NCBI GenBank assembly: GCA_002339085.1
Contig: DDDX01000045.1
Location: 1 to 22,385 of the forward strand
Length of the DNA stretch: 22,385 nucleotides
Direction of reading: 5' to 3'
Source: Cellvibrionales bacterium UBA1969
Lineage (GTDB): Bacteria > Pseudomonadota > Gammaproteobacteria > Pseudomonadales > UBA7434
Part shown: positions 1 to 7,831 of the stretch, piece after piece
How positions within the stretch are numbered: the first letter of the stretch is position 1
Layout of the letters: each line of letters opens with the position of its first letter
Notes under the pieces: model-generated
Databases searched by the model: none
What the model saw: only the letters and a program-made list of their open reading frames with translations
What the model was told of the DNA's origin: nothing
Position numbers and translations under genes: made by a program

Positions 1-207
1 ACTGCAATGCTCAACTGGCACATTATTTGTGCCAGCACCGGCTCGCCCTATGGCCTTAACACCAGCTGTTATTTCTTCGGCTTGTAACTTATGGCTGCGC
101 AATAAAATTGCATCGCCATCTTCAACATCAGGACTTACTTGGTAGCTGTGATCAAATTGATCTAAACCAATTTGCGCAATATTATTAAACGTTTTAACCT
201 TAAACAC
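1..207 (-). CDS. D-3-phosphoglycerate dehydrogenase-type protein, N-terminal part (truncated by window edge)
   Basis: The first 69 codons are visible; the rest lies outside the window. The translation begins VFKVKTFNNIAQIGLDQFD and contains LLRSHKL followed by GRAGAGTNNVPVEHC. This is the N-terminal substrate-binding region of the D-isomer-specific 2-hydroxyacid dehydrogenase family, most like the shorter (about 390-residue) 3-phosphoglycerate dehydrogenases. Such enzymes oxidise 3-phosphoglycerate to 3-phosphohydroxypyruvate in the first step of serine synthesis. The start is a GTG at 205-207, preceded by GGAG at 217-220 with a 9-nt gap; no ATG competes. It follows ppiD by 64 nt on the same strand, so co-transcription is possible. 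The NAD-binding domain and catalytic residues are not visible, so another member of the family cannot be excluded. Confidence 0.8.
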   Translation of the reverse strand, partial: MFKVKTFNNIAQIGLDQFDHSYQVSPDVEDGDAILLRSHKLQAEEITAGVKAIGRAGAGTNNVPVEHCS

Positions 208-271
208 GTACTTTTACTCCAAAAATTTCACCAATTAAAGAACTAACAGGGCCGGTAACAATAGAGACCGA

Positions 272-2158
272 CTACCTTTTGATCTCAGCCGACTGCTTAA
301 GCGACTCCATATAATAAGCAACATCTTGCTGGCCGCCCATAGTCAATAATTGCTGCTTAAGAGACGCTAATACCTCCGCATTCATCTGCTCATCATCTTG
401 ATCAACGGATAGCAATTCAAATAAATAAATATCGCCATTACTGGCAACAAATGATTGAATGCCAAGTTCATTTCTTGGGATAGAAAATATCTGGTTAACT
501 AAACCCTGCTCTAACACAGATGAATTTCGCGAAAAAAATCCCGTTGATAAAGTAGCCCCCTGCTCTATAGCTGCATCGCTAAAAGATAAACCAAGGTCAA
601 GACTTTTTCTTATATTGCTCTCTTGGGCGCTAAGCGCTTTAGCTGCTTGCTGAACCGTTAGCCGTTGTACAATATCACTACTCACTTCAGAAATTGCTAA
701 CTGCTTAGGCTCAAAAACTTCTTTTACACGAATAATGATACTTCTATCATCACTGATTTCGATCAGCTCTGAATTAACTGAGTCAAGTAATACCTCATCG
801 CTATAGAGCGCATCTATTACTGATTGATTGTCAAAAATGCTACTACCATCCTCCATATCAGCCATCAAGCCACCTTTTGCAACAGGCAAAGAAGTTTTAA
901 TAGTAAGATTTAATTCATCTGCCGGCGCTTGTAAGTCAGCCGCATTAAACGACAAGTCAGCAGCCTTTTCTAGCAAATTAACATACTGTACTCGGGCATC
1001 ACGAATCTGTATTTGCTCTACAATGGCATCTTGCAACTCCTCTAATGGCGCTAATGTTTCTAACTCAATAGCCAGCAATTGAATCAAATGCAAACCAGCG
1101 TCGGTTTTTACTGGGTCAGAAACCTCACCTTCTGTAAGCGCAAAACTAACACGCTCAAAGTCTTCAGGAAAACCGGCTCCCTGCTGAATGTAACCTAAAT
1201 AACCACCGGCTTCAGCACTACCCGCATCTTGGGAAAACTCTCTAGCTAAATCGGCAAAGCTTTCACCGTCATCAATTCGTTGCTGAATGACGTTGAGCTT
1301 ATCACTCGCCTGAATCTCATCTTGATTGGCATTAATCTCTAAGAGAATATGAGCAACTTCACGACTTTCTTCTTCAACAAACTGTGCTTGTTGCAGCGAA
1401 TACTCTTTTAACAACGCCTCCTCAGAAACAGGTTGAAACAACTCCTGCAACTGAATGTCTAAATATTCAGCCACTATGGTTCGTTCAGTTTGGTAAATCA
1501 ACATATTCTCTTGATAGAAAGCGTTAATATCTTCATCACTGGGCTTGATACCGCTAAGTACATCTGCGATTGCCAACTTGATCCAATTCAACTCTCTTCT
1601 CTCGGTGAGTATCGCAATTAAAATATCGTCATTGAAAGCCAGATTAAAATGACTCGAGGCTAAACCAGCCGACAATTGCGACTGCTGAACATCATTGGCC
1701 ACACGTTGCCTGAGCATCGCTAGAGACAAGCCTTGGTTATTCAAAAACGCCGATAACTGGGCATTAGAGAATTGACCGTCCTGCTGAAAACTGGGATTAC
1801 TGGTGATAATGGTGTCTATGAGTATATCTGGTACTGACATCTTCATATCATTGCCGGCTTGACGTAATAAAATTTGATCCGTCATTCGATCTAAAGCATA
1901 GGGCATCAGCTTTTCTTGGGACAATTGCTCATAATCAATATCTTCACCCATATTTGCAATCATTTGATTGCGAATTAACTGCATTTCAAATAACAATTCT
2001 CCTTGATCAACCTCTTCACCATTCACCTCGAGAAAGGTATTGCCGCCACTAGAATCGACCAAGGAACCAACACCAAAAAAAACAAAAGGGATAATTAAAA
2101 TAGCTAAAATAACTTTAGCAGCGGTGCCTTTAACATTATTTCTAATTGAGCGAAGCAT
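272..2158 (-). CDS. ppiD: Peptidyl-prolyl cis-trans isomerase D, inner-membrane-anchored periplasmic chaperone
   Basis: PpiD is a single-pass inner-membrane protein that helps newly exported proteins fold as they leave the SecYEG translocon. This 628-residue protein has the family architecture and length. A short cytoplasmic N-terminus (MLRSIRNNVKG) precedes one membrane segment at about residues 16-34. A SurA_N-like chaperone region runs from about 36 to 190. One parvulin (PPIC) domain spans about 265-363 and includes REVAHILLEI and GGYLGYIQQGAGFPEDFE. A second chaperone-like region fills the C-terminus. In E. coli the single parvulin domain has little isomerase activity, so the name may overstate the enzymology. 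The hupB-ppiD order is the standard gammaproteobacterial one. The start at 2158 has only a modest GGAA ribosome site, directly next to the T-tract of a terminator-like hairpin (see 2172-2207), which suggests regulated or read-through expression. Confidence 0.93.
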   Translation of the reverse strand: MLRSIRNNVKGTAAKVILAILIIPFVFFGVGSLVDSSGGNTFLEVNGEEVDQGELLFEMQLIRNQMIANMGEDIDYEQLSQEKLMPYALDRMTDQILLRQAGNDMKMSVPDILIDTIITSNPSFQQDGQFSNAQLSAFLNNQGLSLAMLRQRVANDVQQSQLSAGLASSHFNLAFNDDILIAILTERRELNWIKLAIADVLSGIKPSDEDINAFYQENMLIYQTERTIVAEYLDIQLQELFQPVSEEALLKEYSLQQAQFVEEESREVAHILLEINANQDEIQASDKLNVIQQRIDDGESFADLAREFSQDAGSAEAGGYLGYIQQGAGFPEDFERVSFALTEGEVSDPVKTDAGLHLIQLLAIELETLAPLEELQDAIVEQIQIRDARVQYVNLLEKAADLSFNAADLQAPADELNLTIKTSLPVAKGGLMADMEDGSSIFDNQSVIDALYSDEVLLDSVNSELIEISDDRSIIIRVKEVFEPKQLAISEVSSDIVQRLTVQQAAKALSAQESNIRKSLDLGLSFSDAAIEQGATLSTGFFSRNSSVLEQGLVNQIFSIPRNELGIQSFVASNGDIYLFELLSVDQDDEQMNAEVLASLKQQLLTMGGQQDVAYYMESLKQSAEIKR

Positions 2159-2171
2159 AGTGTTTTATTCC

Positions 2172-2207
2172 AAAAAAAAACGCATCATTTCTAGGGAATT
2201 GATGCGT
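2172..2207 (-). terminator. Terminator-like hairpin abutting the ppiD ribosome binding site
   Basis: On the minus strand ACGCATCA (2200-2207) and TGATGCGT (2180-2187) form a perfect 8-bp stem with a 12-nt loop, followed by nine T residues (2172-2180). This is a textbook intrinsic terminator shape. It sits 190 nt after the hupB stop and only 13 nt before the ppiD ATG, so it may end hupB transcripts and also attenuate ppiD. The loop contains ATTCC, complementary to the GGAAT that serves as the ppiD ribosome site. Confidence 0.75.
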
Positions 2208-2396
2208 CTATTGTTATTAAAATTTATTTGTCATTAAAAATTTATCAGTTATGTCTATTAACCAGGGAGTGAGATTGAGCAAATTGGTAGTCATCTGCTT
2301 TTTAATCAACTACAAATCGCTAATTAGCTTAAAATAAAGTCGGTTATATACCAGCAACTCTACTCAGAGGCGCTTTTGAAACATCCGCAAAGAGAT

Positions 2397-2669
2397 TTAA
2401 TTGACGGCGTCTTTTAACGCTTTACCTGCTTTAAAGCCAGGCACTTTAGAGGCTTTAATTTGAATCGTCTCGCCAGTCTGGGGATTACGTCCCGATCGAG
2501 CTGCCCTATCTTTAACTTGAAAGGTGCCAAAACCAACTAAGGCAACTTGGTCACCAGCTTGTAAGGCCTCAGTAATACTGTCGACAGTGGCTTCTAGGGC
2601 TCTGCCAGCAGCCGCTTTTGAGATATCTGCAGACAATGCTATTGCGTCGATAAGATCTGATTTATTCAT
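2397..2669 (-). CDS. hupB: DNA-binding protein HU, beta-type
   Basis: HU is a small dimeric nucleoid protein that binds and bends DNA without strong sequence preference. The 90-residue product has the usual length. It shows the helical N-terminus MNKSDLIDAIALSADISKAA, the dimer-core motif VALVGFGTFQVKDRAARSGRNPQTGE (written here only as a landmark around residues 43-68), and the PGFKAGKALKDAVN tail typical of HU and IHF. The lack of IHF-specific features and the lon-hupB-ppiD order both point to HU-beta. A ribosome site AGGGG lies close upstream of the ATG. It has a terminator on the lon side and a possible promoter of its own (2761-2791), so it is probably its own transcription unit. Confidence 0.95.
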   Translation of the reverse strand: MNKSDLIDAIALSADISKAAAGRALEATVDSITEALQAGDQVALVGFGTFQVKDRAARSGRNPQTGETIQIKASKVPGFKAGKALKDAVN

Positions 2670-2760
2670 TATTTATCCCCTAAATACTTTTAAATGAGTA
2701 TGACGAGTTACTTTTTATTGATTTTTAAGGCCTTCTTATAACCCACCACTGCGAATCCTT

Positions 2761-2791
2761 ATTCTACCCTATGATGACTAAAATCAGTCAA
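2761..2791 (-). promoter_or_regulatory. Possible hupB promoter with overlapping inverted repeat
   Basis: Minus-strand TTGACT (2786-2791) and TAGAAT (2761-2766) resemble -35 and -10 boxes, but the spacer is 19 bp, longer than optimal. A perfect inverted repeat TGACT-N6-AGTCA at 2775-2790 overlaps the -35 box and could be an operator. It is located about 90 bp upstream of the hupB start. Confidence 0.35.
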
Positions 2792-2821
2792 GAAACGACG
2801 TAAGATAAGGCACTTTGTACT

Positions 2822-2855
2822 AAAAAAAGTCTAAGATTTTATCTAAAAAAAGACT
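2822..2855 (-). terminator. Intrinsic terminator after lon
   Basis: On the minus strand AGTCT (2851-2855) pairs with AGACT (2828-2832). An inner stem AGAT/ATCT closes a small AAA loop, and seven T residues follow (2822-2828). The hairpin is AU-rich and only moderately stable. It lies about 30 nt after the lon stop and separates lon from hupB. A perfect 10-bp tandem duplication, TTAGCTTAAA twice (2858-2877), lies between the stop codon and the hairpin. Confidence 0.6.
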
Positions 2856-2883
2856 GCTTAGCTTAAATTAGCTTAAATAGTCA

Positions 2884-5307
2884 TCAATGTGCGTTGACAC
2901 GCCCATCATTTGACTCGCTAGTACTAGCCGTCCCAATACCTTTAGACAGGTTGAAATCTTCATCACTTAAGGGTGAAGGCGTGCTCTCAAGTGCAATTTC
3001 GAGCACCTCATCGAGCCACTTAACCGGCTTAATCGTCAATGCATCCTTGATATTATCTGGAATTTCCTTTAGATCACGCTCATTCTCGTCGGGTATAACA
3101 ACCGTTTTGATTCCGCCGCGATGCGCCGCTAATAGCTTCTCTTTTAAACCACCAATCGGTAAAACCTGCCCTCGTAAAGTAATCTCTCCAGTCATTGCAA
3201 CGTCAGAACGAACCGGAATTTGAGTGAGAGATGAAACCAGTGCCGTACACATTCCGATACCTGCACTGGGGCCATCTTTTGGTGTCGCGCCCTCAGGAAC
3301 ATGAAAGTGGCAATCGTATTTCTCATGAAAATTTCCTGCAATACCTAATACTTGCGCCCGGGAACGGACGACAGTGGTAGCCGCAAGAATAGATTCTTGC
3401 ATGACATCACCGAGCGAACCAGTTTTGACTTGACGGCCTTTACCCGTGACAGTCGCCACCTCTATCGTTAACAGTTCCCCGCCGACCTGAGTCCACGCTA
3501 AACCGGTAACTTGACCAATACGATTTTCCTCGTCGGCCTGACCGTATTTGAATTTCTCTACGCCACTGTAATCTGCTAAATTATGCTCGTCGACAATTAC
3601 CGGCGCAGTTGTTTCTTTCGCTGTTATCGCCTTGACTACTTTACGAATGACTTTCGCCACTTGACGATCAAGTGATCGAACGCCGGCTTCACGAGTATAG
3701 TGGCGAATTAGTGAAATCAGCGCCGATTGCTTAACCTCGATCTCGCCTTTTTTAACGCCGTTGTGTTTGAGCTGCTTTGGTAATAAATAGCGTTCAGCAA
3801 TATTCAGTTTCTCGTCCTCGGTGTAGCCAGGAATACGAATCACTTCCATGCGATCTAATAACGGTGCAGGAATATTCATAGAATTAGAGGTGCAAACAAA
3901 CATGATATCCGAAAGGTCATAGTCGACTTCGAGATAGTGGTCATTAAAGGTATGATTCTGCTCAGGATCTAAAACTTCGAGCAAGGCCGAAGCCGGATCA
4001 CCACGATTATCCATACCCATCTTGTCGATCTCATCAAGTAAAAATAACGGGTTTTTAGCACCAACTTTCGCAAGCTTTTGCAAAACCTTACCGGGCATTG
4101 AGCCAATATATGTGCGGCGATGACCACGGATTTCGGCCTCGTCTCTGACACCACCTAAAGCCATCCGGACAAACTTGCGATTAGTCGCGCGTGCCAATGA
4201 TTCACCCAGTGAAGTCTTGCCCACACCCGGCGGCCCTACCAGACACAACACCGGGCCCTTCAACTTTTTGACTCGCTTTTGAACGGCTAAATATTCAATA
4301 ATCCTGTCTTTGACTTCTTCTAGGCCAAAATGGTCTTCGTTTAATATCTTTTCAGCACGGGCTAGATCATGACGAATTTTACTTTTGTTCTTCCAAGGAA
4401 GAGAAACAACCGTATCGATATAACTTCTCACAACAGATGCCTCTGCTGACATGGGCGACATCATCTTTAGCTTGCTTAATTCCGCATTAACTTTTTTCTC
4501 AGCGTCTTCAGTCATGCCAGCGTCTGTTATCTTTGCCTGTAACTCATCGAGTTCATTAGGCACGTCTTCCATATCACCCAGCTCTTTTTGAATAGCTTTC
4601 ATCTGCTCATTCAAATAATATTCACGTTGAGATTTTTCCATCTGTTTTTTTACACGGCCACGTATCTTCTTTTCAACGCGATGCAAATCGATCTCTGCAT
4701 CCATGAAGCCTAGTAATAAATCAGTTCTAGCCGCTTGATCATGCGCCGCCAAAATCTCCTGTTTTTGGCTGACCTCTAGAGCCAAGTGCGTTGCGATGGT
4801 ATCAATAAATCGATTGGCCGACTCAATGCCTGACAAAGATGAAAGCACCTCGGCAGGCACTTTTTTACTGAGCTTCACGTATTGTTCAAACTGACTGTTC
4901 AATACGGCAATCAACTCAGCATCATCACTATTTTCTGCTTCACTTTTTGGCTCTGCGATGAGTTCAACGTCTGCATCAAGATAAGCCTCTTCATGCTCTT
5001 CGTTCTCATAAGCGTCGATACTGAGCACATTGGCGCGCTGACCACCCTCCACAAGCACTTTGACGGTTCCATCGGGGAGGCGCAACATCTGTAAGATCGA
5101 GGAAACTGTGCCTACTGAGTACAAACTTTCGGCACCAGGGTCATCCACATCTGCCTGTGTCTGAGCAACCAGAAGAATTTGTTTATCTTCAGCCATGGCC
5201 GCATCAAGCGCTCTAATCGACTTTTCTCGACCTACAAATAAAGGTACAACCATTTGGGGATAAACCACTACATCGCGCAATGGTAGTAAGGGTAACTTTA
5301 AACTCAT
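2884..5307 (-). CDS. lon: ATP-dependent protease Lon (LonA)
   Basis: Lon is a soluble hexameric AAA+ serine protease that unfolds and degrades damaged proteins and some short-lived regulators. The 807-residue length is typical. The N-terminal LON substrate-binding domain spans about 5-205, with LPLLPLRDVVVYP at the start, followed by a coiled-coil linker. The Walker A motif GPPGVGKT is at 358-365 and Walker B LFLLDEID around 421-428. The protease domain carries the catalytic dyad Ser681 (PKDGPSAG) and Lys724 (GGLKEK). An acidic loop at about 100-130, rich in Glu and Asp, varies in the family. The ATG has a strong AGGAGG ribosome site. The clpX-lon-hupB order is standard in gammaproteobacteria. 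A 234-bp upstream gap holds its own promoter candidate and a TGATC-N5-GATCA inverted repeat at 5375-5389. Confidence 0.97.
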   Translation of the reverse strand: MSLKLPLLPLRDVVVYPQMVVPLFVGREKSIRALDAAMAEDKQILLVAQTQADVDDPGAESLYSVGTVSSILQMLRLPDGTVKVLVEGGQRANVLSIDAYENEEHEEAYLDADVELIAEPKSEAENSDDAELIAVLNSQFEQYVKLSKKVPAEVLSSLSGIESANRFIDTIATHLALEVSQKQEILAAHDQAARTDLLLGFMDAEIDLHRVEKKIRGRVKKQMEKSQREYYLNEQMKAIQKELGDMEDVPNELDELQAKITDAGMTEDAEKKVNAELSKLKMMSPMSAEASVVRSYIDTVVSLPWKNKSKIRHDLARAEKILNEDHFGLEEVKDRIIEYLAVQKRVKKLKGPVLCLVGPPGVGKTSLGESLARATNRKFVRMALGGVRDEAEIRGHRRTYIGSMPGKVLQKLAKVGAKNPLFLLDEIDKMGMDNRGDPASALLEVLDPEQNHTFNDHYLEVDYDLSDIMFVCTSNSMNIPAPLLDRMEVIRIPGYTEDEKLNIAERYLLPKQLKHNGVKKGEIEVKQSALISLIRHYTREAGVRSLDRQVAKVIRKVVKAITAKETTAPVIVDEHNLADYSGVEKFKYGQADEENRIGQVTGLAWTQVGGELLTIEVATVTGKGRQVKTGSLGDVMQESILAATTVVRSRAQVLGIAGNFHEKYDCHFHVPEGATPKDGPSAGIGMCTALVSSLTQIPVRSDVAMTGEITLRGQVLPIGGLKEKLLAAHRGGIKTVVIPDENERDLKEIPDNIKDALTIKPVKWLDEVLEIALESTPSPLSDEDFNLSKGIGTASTSESNDGRVNAH

Positions 5308-5338
5308 GTAAACCTCCTAATAAGGCAAGTAAGGTATG

Positions 5339-5369
5339 AATATCGCAGCCCAATAAAGAATTTTGCAAG
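5339..5369 (-). promoter_or_regulatory. Weak candidate promoter for lon
   Basis: On the minus strand, TTGCAA (5363-5368, within CTTGCAA) and GATATT (5339-5344) are 18 bp apart, about 30 nt upstream of the lon start. The CTTGCAA element also loosely resembles the -35 box of heat-shock sigma32 promoters, as expected for lon from other species. The matching CCCCAT-type -10 element is absent, so the sigma factor cannot be assigned. Confidence 0.35.
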
Positions 5370-5541
5370 ATCGATGATCATGCGGATCAAGTATCTGCGG
5401 TTAAATCACCATCGTACTTTGCCGATACAGCAGATAGCTGCTTCGATATAAGAAACACGCCAGATATTAAAGACATGGCGACTAAACTTGGATTTACAAC
5501 CCTATTTAACCCAATTACTTAATTAAATAATGTTGAATGGC

Positions 5542-6819
5542 TTACGAGTCATCAGATGCCACTTTGGGGGTATCCTGATAGACCACTAAGGGCTCTGAAT
5601 CCCCAGTAATCACCGAACCATCGATGACTACTTTAGCAACACCTGCTTGAGAGGGAATAGCATACATGGTTTCAAGCAAAACGGACTCGAGGATAGACCG
5701 CAAACCACGAGCGCCAGTTTTACGCTCCATCGCTCGATTGGCAATCGCCATGAGTGCGTCCTCTCGAAAATCAACCTCAACGTCCTCCATTTCAAATAAC
5801 TTACTGTACTGGCGAGTCAAAGAATTTTTTGGTTCGGTTAAGATTCTAACTAAGGCTGATTGATCAAGCTCTTCAAGCGTAGCCACCACCGGTAAACGGC
5901 CAACAAACTCTGGAATCAAGCCATATCGAACTAAATCTTCAGGCTCAAGATCGTGCAAGGTTTCACCGAAGTTTTTATTGCCCTCTTTGCTTTTGACTTC
6001 TGCTTGAAAACCAATACCACTTTTTTCTGACCGATCGCGAATCACCTTATCTAGACCGGCAAAAGCGCCACCGCAAATGAACAAAATATTGGAGGTATCA
6101 ACCTGTAAGAACTCTTGCTGAGGGTGCTTACGTCCACCTTGTGGTGGTACAGAAGCCACTGTACCTTCAATTAATTTCAATAAGGCTTGTTGAACACCTT
6201 CACCCGAAACGTCACGCGTGATCGAAGGATTGTCTGACTTGCGAGAAATTTTATCGATTTCATCAATGTAGACAATGCCGACTTGTGCTTTTTCAACGTC
6301 ATAATCACATTTTTGCAATAATTTTTGAATGATGTTTTCAACATCTTCACCCACATAGCCCGCTTCTGTCAGAGTTGTCGCGTCAGCAATGGTGAAAGGC
6401 ACATCTAGTAATCTTGCTAAAGTCTCTGCGAGTAAGGTCTTACCACTGCCGGTCGGTCCTACCAGCAAGATATTGCTTTTACCTAACTCGACGTCATCTT
6501 TACTCAAGGCTTGGTGTTTGAGTCGTTTGTAATGGTTATAAACCGCAACCGATAACACTTTTTTTGCCCGCTGTTGGCCAATCACGTATTCATCAAGAAT
6601 GTTATCGATTTCTACTGGTGTTGGGAGCTTTTCGGGATCAGCCTCTGAACTGGCTTCGCGAACTTCCTCACGAATGATATCGTTACATAGATCGACGCAT
6701 TCATCACAGATAAAAACGGAGGGACCAGCAATTAATTTCCTAACCTCGTGCTGGCTCTTACCACAAAATGAGCAATACAATAATTTACCGTTATCGCCAT
6801 CCTTGTTGTTCTCAGACAT
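5542..6819 (-). CDS. clpX: ATP-dependent Clp protease ATP-binding subunit ClpX
   Basis: ClpX is the hexameric AAA+ unfoldase that recognises tagged or native substrates and threads them into ClpP. The 425-residue protein has an N-terminal zinc-binding domain with Cys16, Cys19, Cys38 and Cys41. Walker A GPTGSGKT is at 121-128. The pore loop GYVG is at 154-157, Walker B IVYIDEID around 182-189, and the RKH loop at 230-232. The IGF loop (269-271) that docks onto ClpP is intact. It lies 217 bp downstream of clpP and has a convincing promoter of its own, so it can be made independently of ClpP. The start ATG follows a GAGG-containing leader. Confidence 0.97.
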   Translation of the reverse strand: MSENNKDGDNGKLLYCSFCGKSQHEVRKLIAGPSVFICDECVDLCNDIIREEVREASSEADPEKLPTPVEIDNILDEYVIGQQRAKKVLSVAVYNHYKRLKHQALSKDDVELGKSNILLVGPTGSGKTLLAETLARLLDVPFTIADATTLTEAGYVGEDVENIIQKLLQKCDYDVEKAQVGIVYIDEIDKISRKSDNPSITRDVSGEGVQQALLKLIEGTVASVPPQGGRKHPQQEFLQVDTSNILFICGGAFAGLDKVIRDRSEKSGIGFQAEVKSKEGNKNFGETLHDLEPEDLVRYGLIPEFVGRLPVVATLEELDQSALVRILTEPKNSLTRQYSKLFEMEDVEVDFREDALMAIANRAMERKTGARGLRSILESVLLETMYAIPSQAGVAKVVIDGSVITGDSEPLVVYQDTPKVASDDS

Positions 6820-6928
6820 TTAACCCTATCCTCGTGTCAATGCTAGTTTGCTCGCTAAGTCCATCTTTAGGATTATCAAAGACCACCACTAGACAAAGAT
6901 TAACCTAATTTACAGCCCTTAGTGTCAT

Positions 6929-6957
6929 TTTATACAAAAAAGTCCTAAAAATGTTAA
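6929..6957 (-). promoter_or_regulatory. Sigma70-type promoter for clpX
   Basis: On the minus strand, TTAACA (6952-6957) and TATAAA (6929-6934) are separated by exactly 17 bp of T-rich spacer. Both boxes match the consensus well (TTGACA and TATAAT). The predicted transcript would start near 6922 and give a leader of about 100 nt before the clpX ATG at 6819. It lies in the clpP-clpX intergenic region. Confidence 0.7.
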
Positions 6958-7036
6958 GCTATTTTAATTCAACAAAAATTCTTATAGCCACTATATATAC
7001 GCCTTGTCTAGCTGGGCAGATCTTCCTTGAATCTGA

Positions 7037-7672
7037 TTAATTTTTATTCAATTTTCGAGGATCGAGCACTTCATCAACCAAACCATAGTCTTTGGCCATG
7101 GTCGCCGACATAAAATTATCCCGCTCAGTATCGGCTTCAATAGTTTCAATCGGTTGACCGGTATGATCAGCTAACAAGCAATTAAGCCGCTGACGAATAA
7201 TTAAAATCTCTTTTGCCTGAATATCGATATCGGTGGCCTGACCTTGTGCACCGCCACTGGGTTGGTGAATCATCACCCGTGAATTGGGCAGACAAAAACG
7301 CTTATCTTTAGCGCCACCTGACAATAGGAAAGCGCCCATGCTGGCCGCCTGGCCTATACAGATAGTACTTATATCCGGCTTAATAAACTGCATCGTATCG
7401 TAGATGGCTAAACCAGCGGTGACAGAACCACCGGGAGAGTTAATATAAAGGCTAATATCTTTGTCAGGGTTCTCAGACTCTAAAAACAGTAACTGAGCCA
7501 CAATCAAGTTAGCCATATTATCTTCAACCGGACCGACCACAAAAATGACCCGCTCTTTTAATAAACGCGAGTAAATATCAAATGATCGCTCACCTCGAGA
7601 GGTTTGCTCGACCACCATAGGCACTAAGCCTAGGTTCTCAGTAATTGATTGAGTGTTGCTTGAATCGGTCAA
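7037..7672 (-). CDS. clpP: ATP-dependent Clp protease proteolytic subunit ClpP
   Basis: ClpP is the tetradecameric serine peptidase that degrades polypeptides delivered by ClpX or ClpA. The 211-residue product has the full catalytic triad: Ser111 (QAASMGAFLL), His136 (RVMIHQPSGG) and Asp185 (TERDNFM). The numbering matches the E. coli precursor. The N-terminal 15-20 residues look like the usual self-cleaved propeptide ahead of LVPMVVEQTSRGERSFD. The start is a TTG at 7670-7672, chosen because AGGAG at 7681-7685 sits 8 nt upstream; the first internal ATG (residue 19) would remove the propeptide and lacks such a site. It is separated from tig by a terminator and from clpX by a promoter, so it is probably monocistronic. 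Confidence 0.96.
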   Translation of the reverse strand: MTDSSNTQSITENLGLVPMVVEQTSRGERSFDIYSRLLKERVIFVVGPVEDNMANLIVAQLLFLESENPDKDISLYINSPGGSVTAGLAIYDTMQFIKPDISTICIGQAASMGAFLLSGGAKDKRFCLPNSRVMIHQPSGGAQGQATDIDIQAKEILIIRQRLNCLLADHTGQPIETIEADTERDNFMSATMAKDYGLVDEVLDPRKLNKN

Positions 7673-7680
7673 TTTTAATA

Positions 7681-7685
7681 CTCCT
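7681..7685 (-). promoter_or_regulatory. Ribosome binding site fixing the TTG start of clpP
   Basis: The minus-strand AGGAG is 8 nt from the TTG codon at 7672. It supports TTG as the true start rather than the internal ATG 18 codons later. Confidence 0.75.
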
Positions 7686-7753
7686 AAACGGTATCAGAAA
7701 GAGAATGTGGTCCAGCTTAAGTCGAGATGTAAAATTTAACAATAGGGTAAACC

Positions 7754-7791
7754 AAAAAGCGACCACACCTAATAACTTAGTGTAGTCGCTT
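7754..7791 (-). terminator. Intrinsic terminator after tig
   Basis: A 7-bp stem AAGCGAC (7757-7763) and GTCGCTT (7785-7791) continues inward, after a C.A mismatch and one bulge, through ACA/TGT and CTAA/TTAG to a TAAC tetraloop. On the minus strand the arm runs into five T residues (7754-7758). It lies about 40 nt after the tig stop and ahead of clpP, so clpP needs its own promoter. I could not identify that promoter with confidence. Confidence 0.8.
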
Positions 7792-7831
7792 AATAAAATG
7801 ATTGCTAAGCATTTATAACGTGAATAGCTAA

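Noticed and set aside
5339..5369. Sigma32 heat-shock promoter for lon
   Set aside because: The CTTGCAA part is suggestive, but no CCCCAT-like -10 element is present at the right distance.
5458..5480. Terminator after clpX (CGCCA/TGGCG stem)
   Set aside because: A five-pair stem with a 13-nt loop and no T-tract is not convincing.
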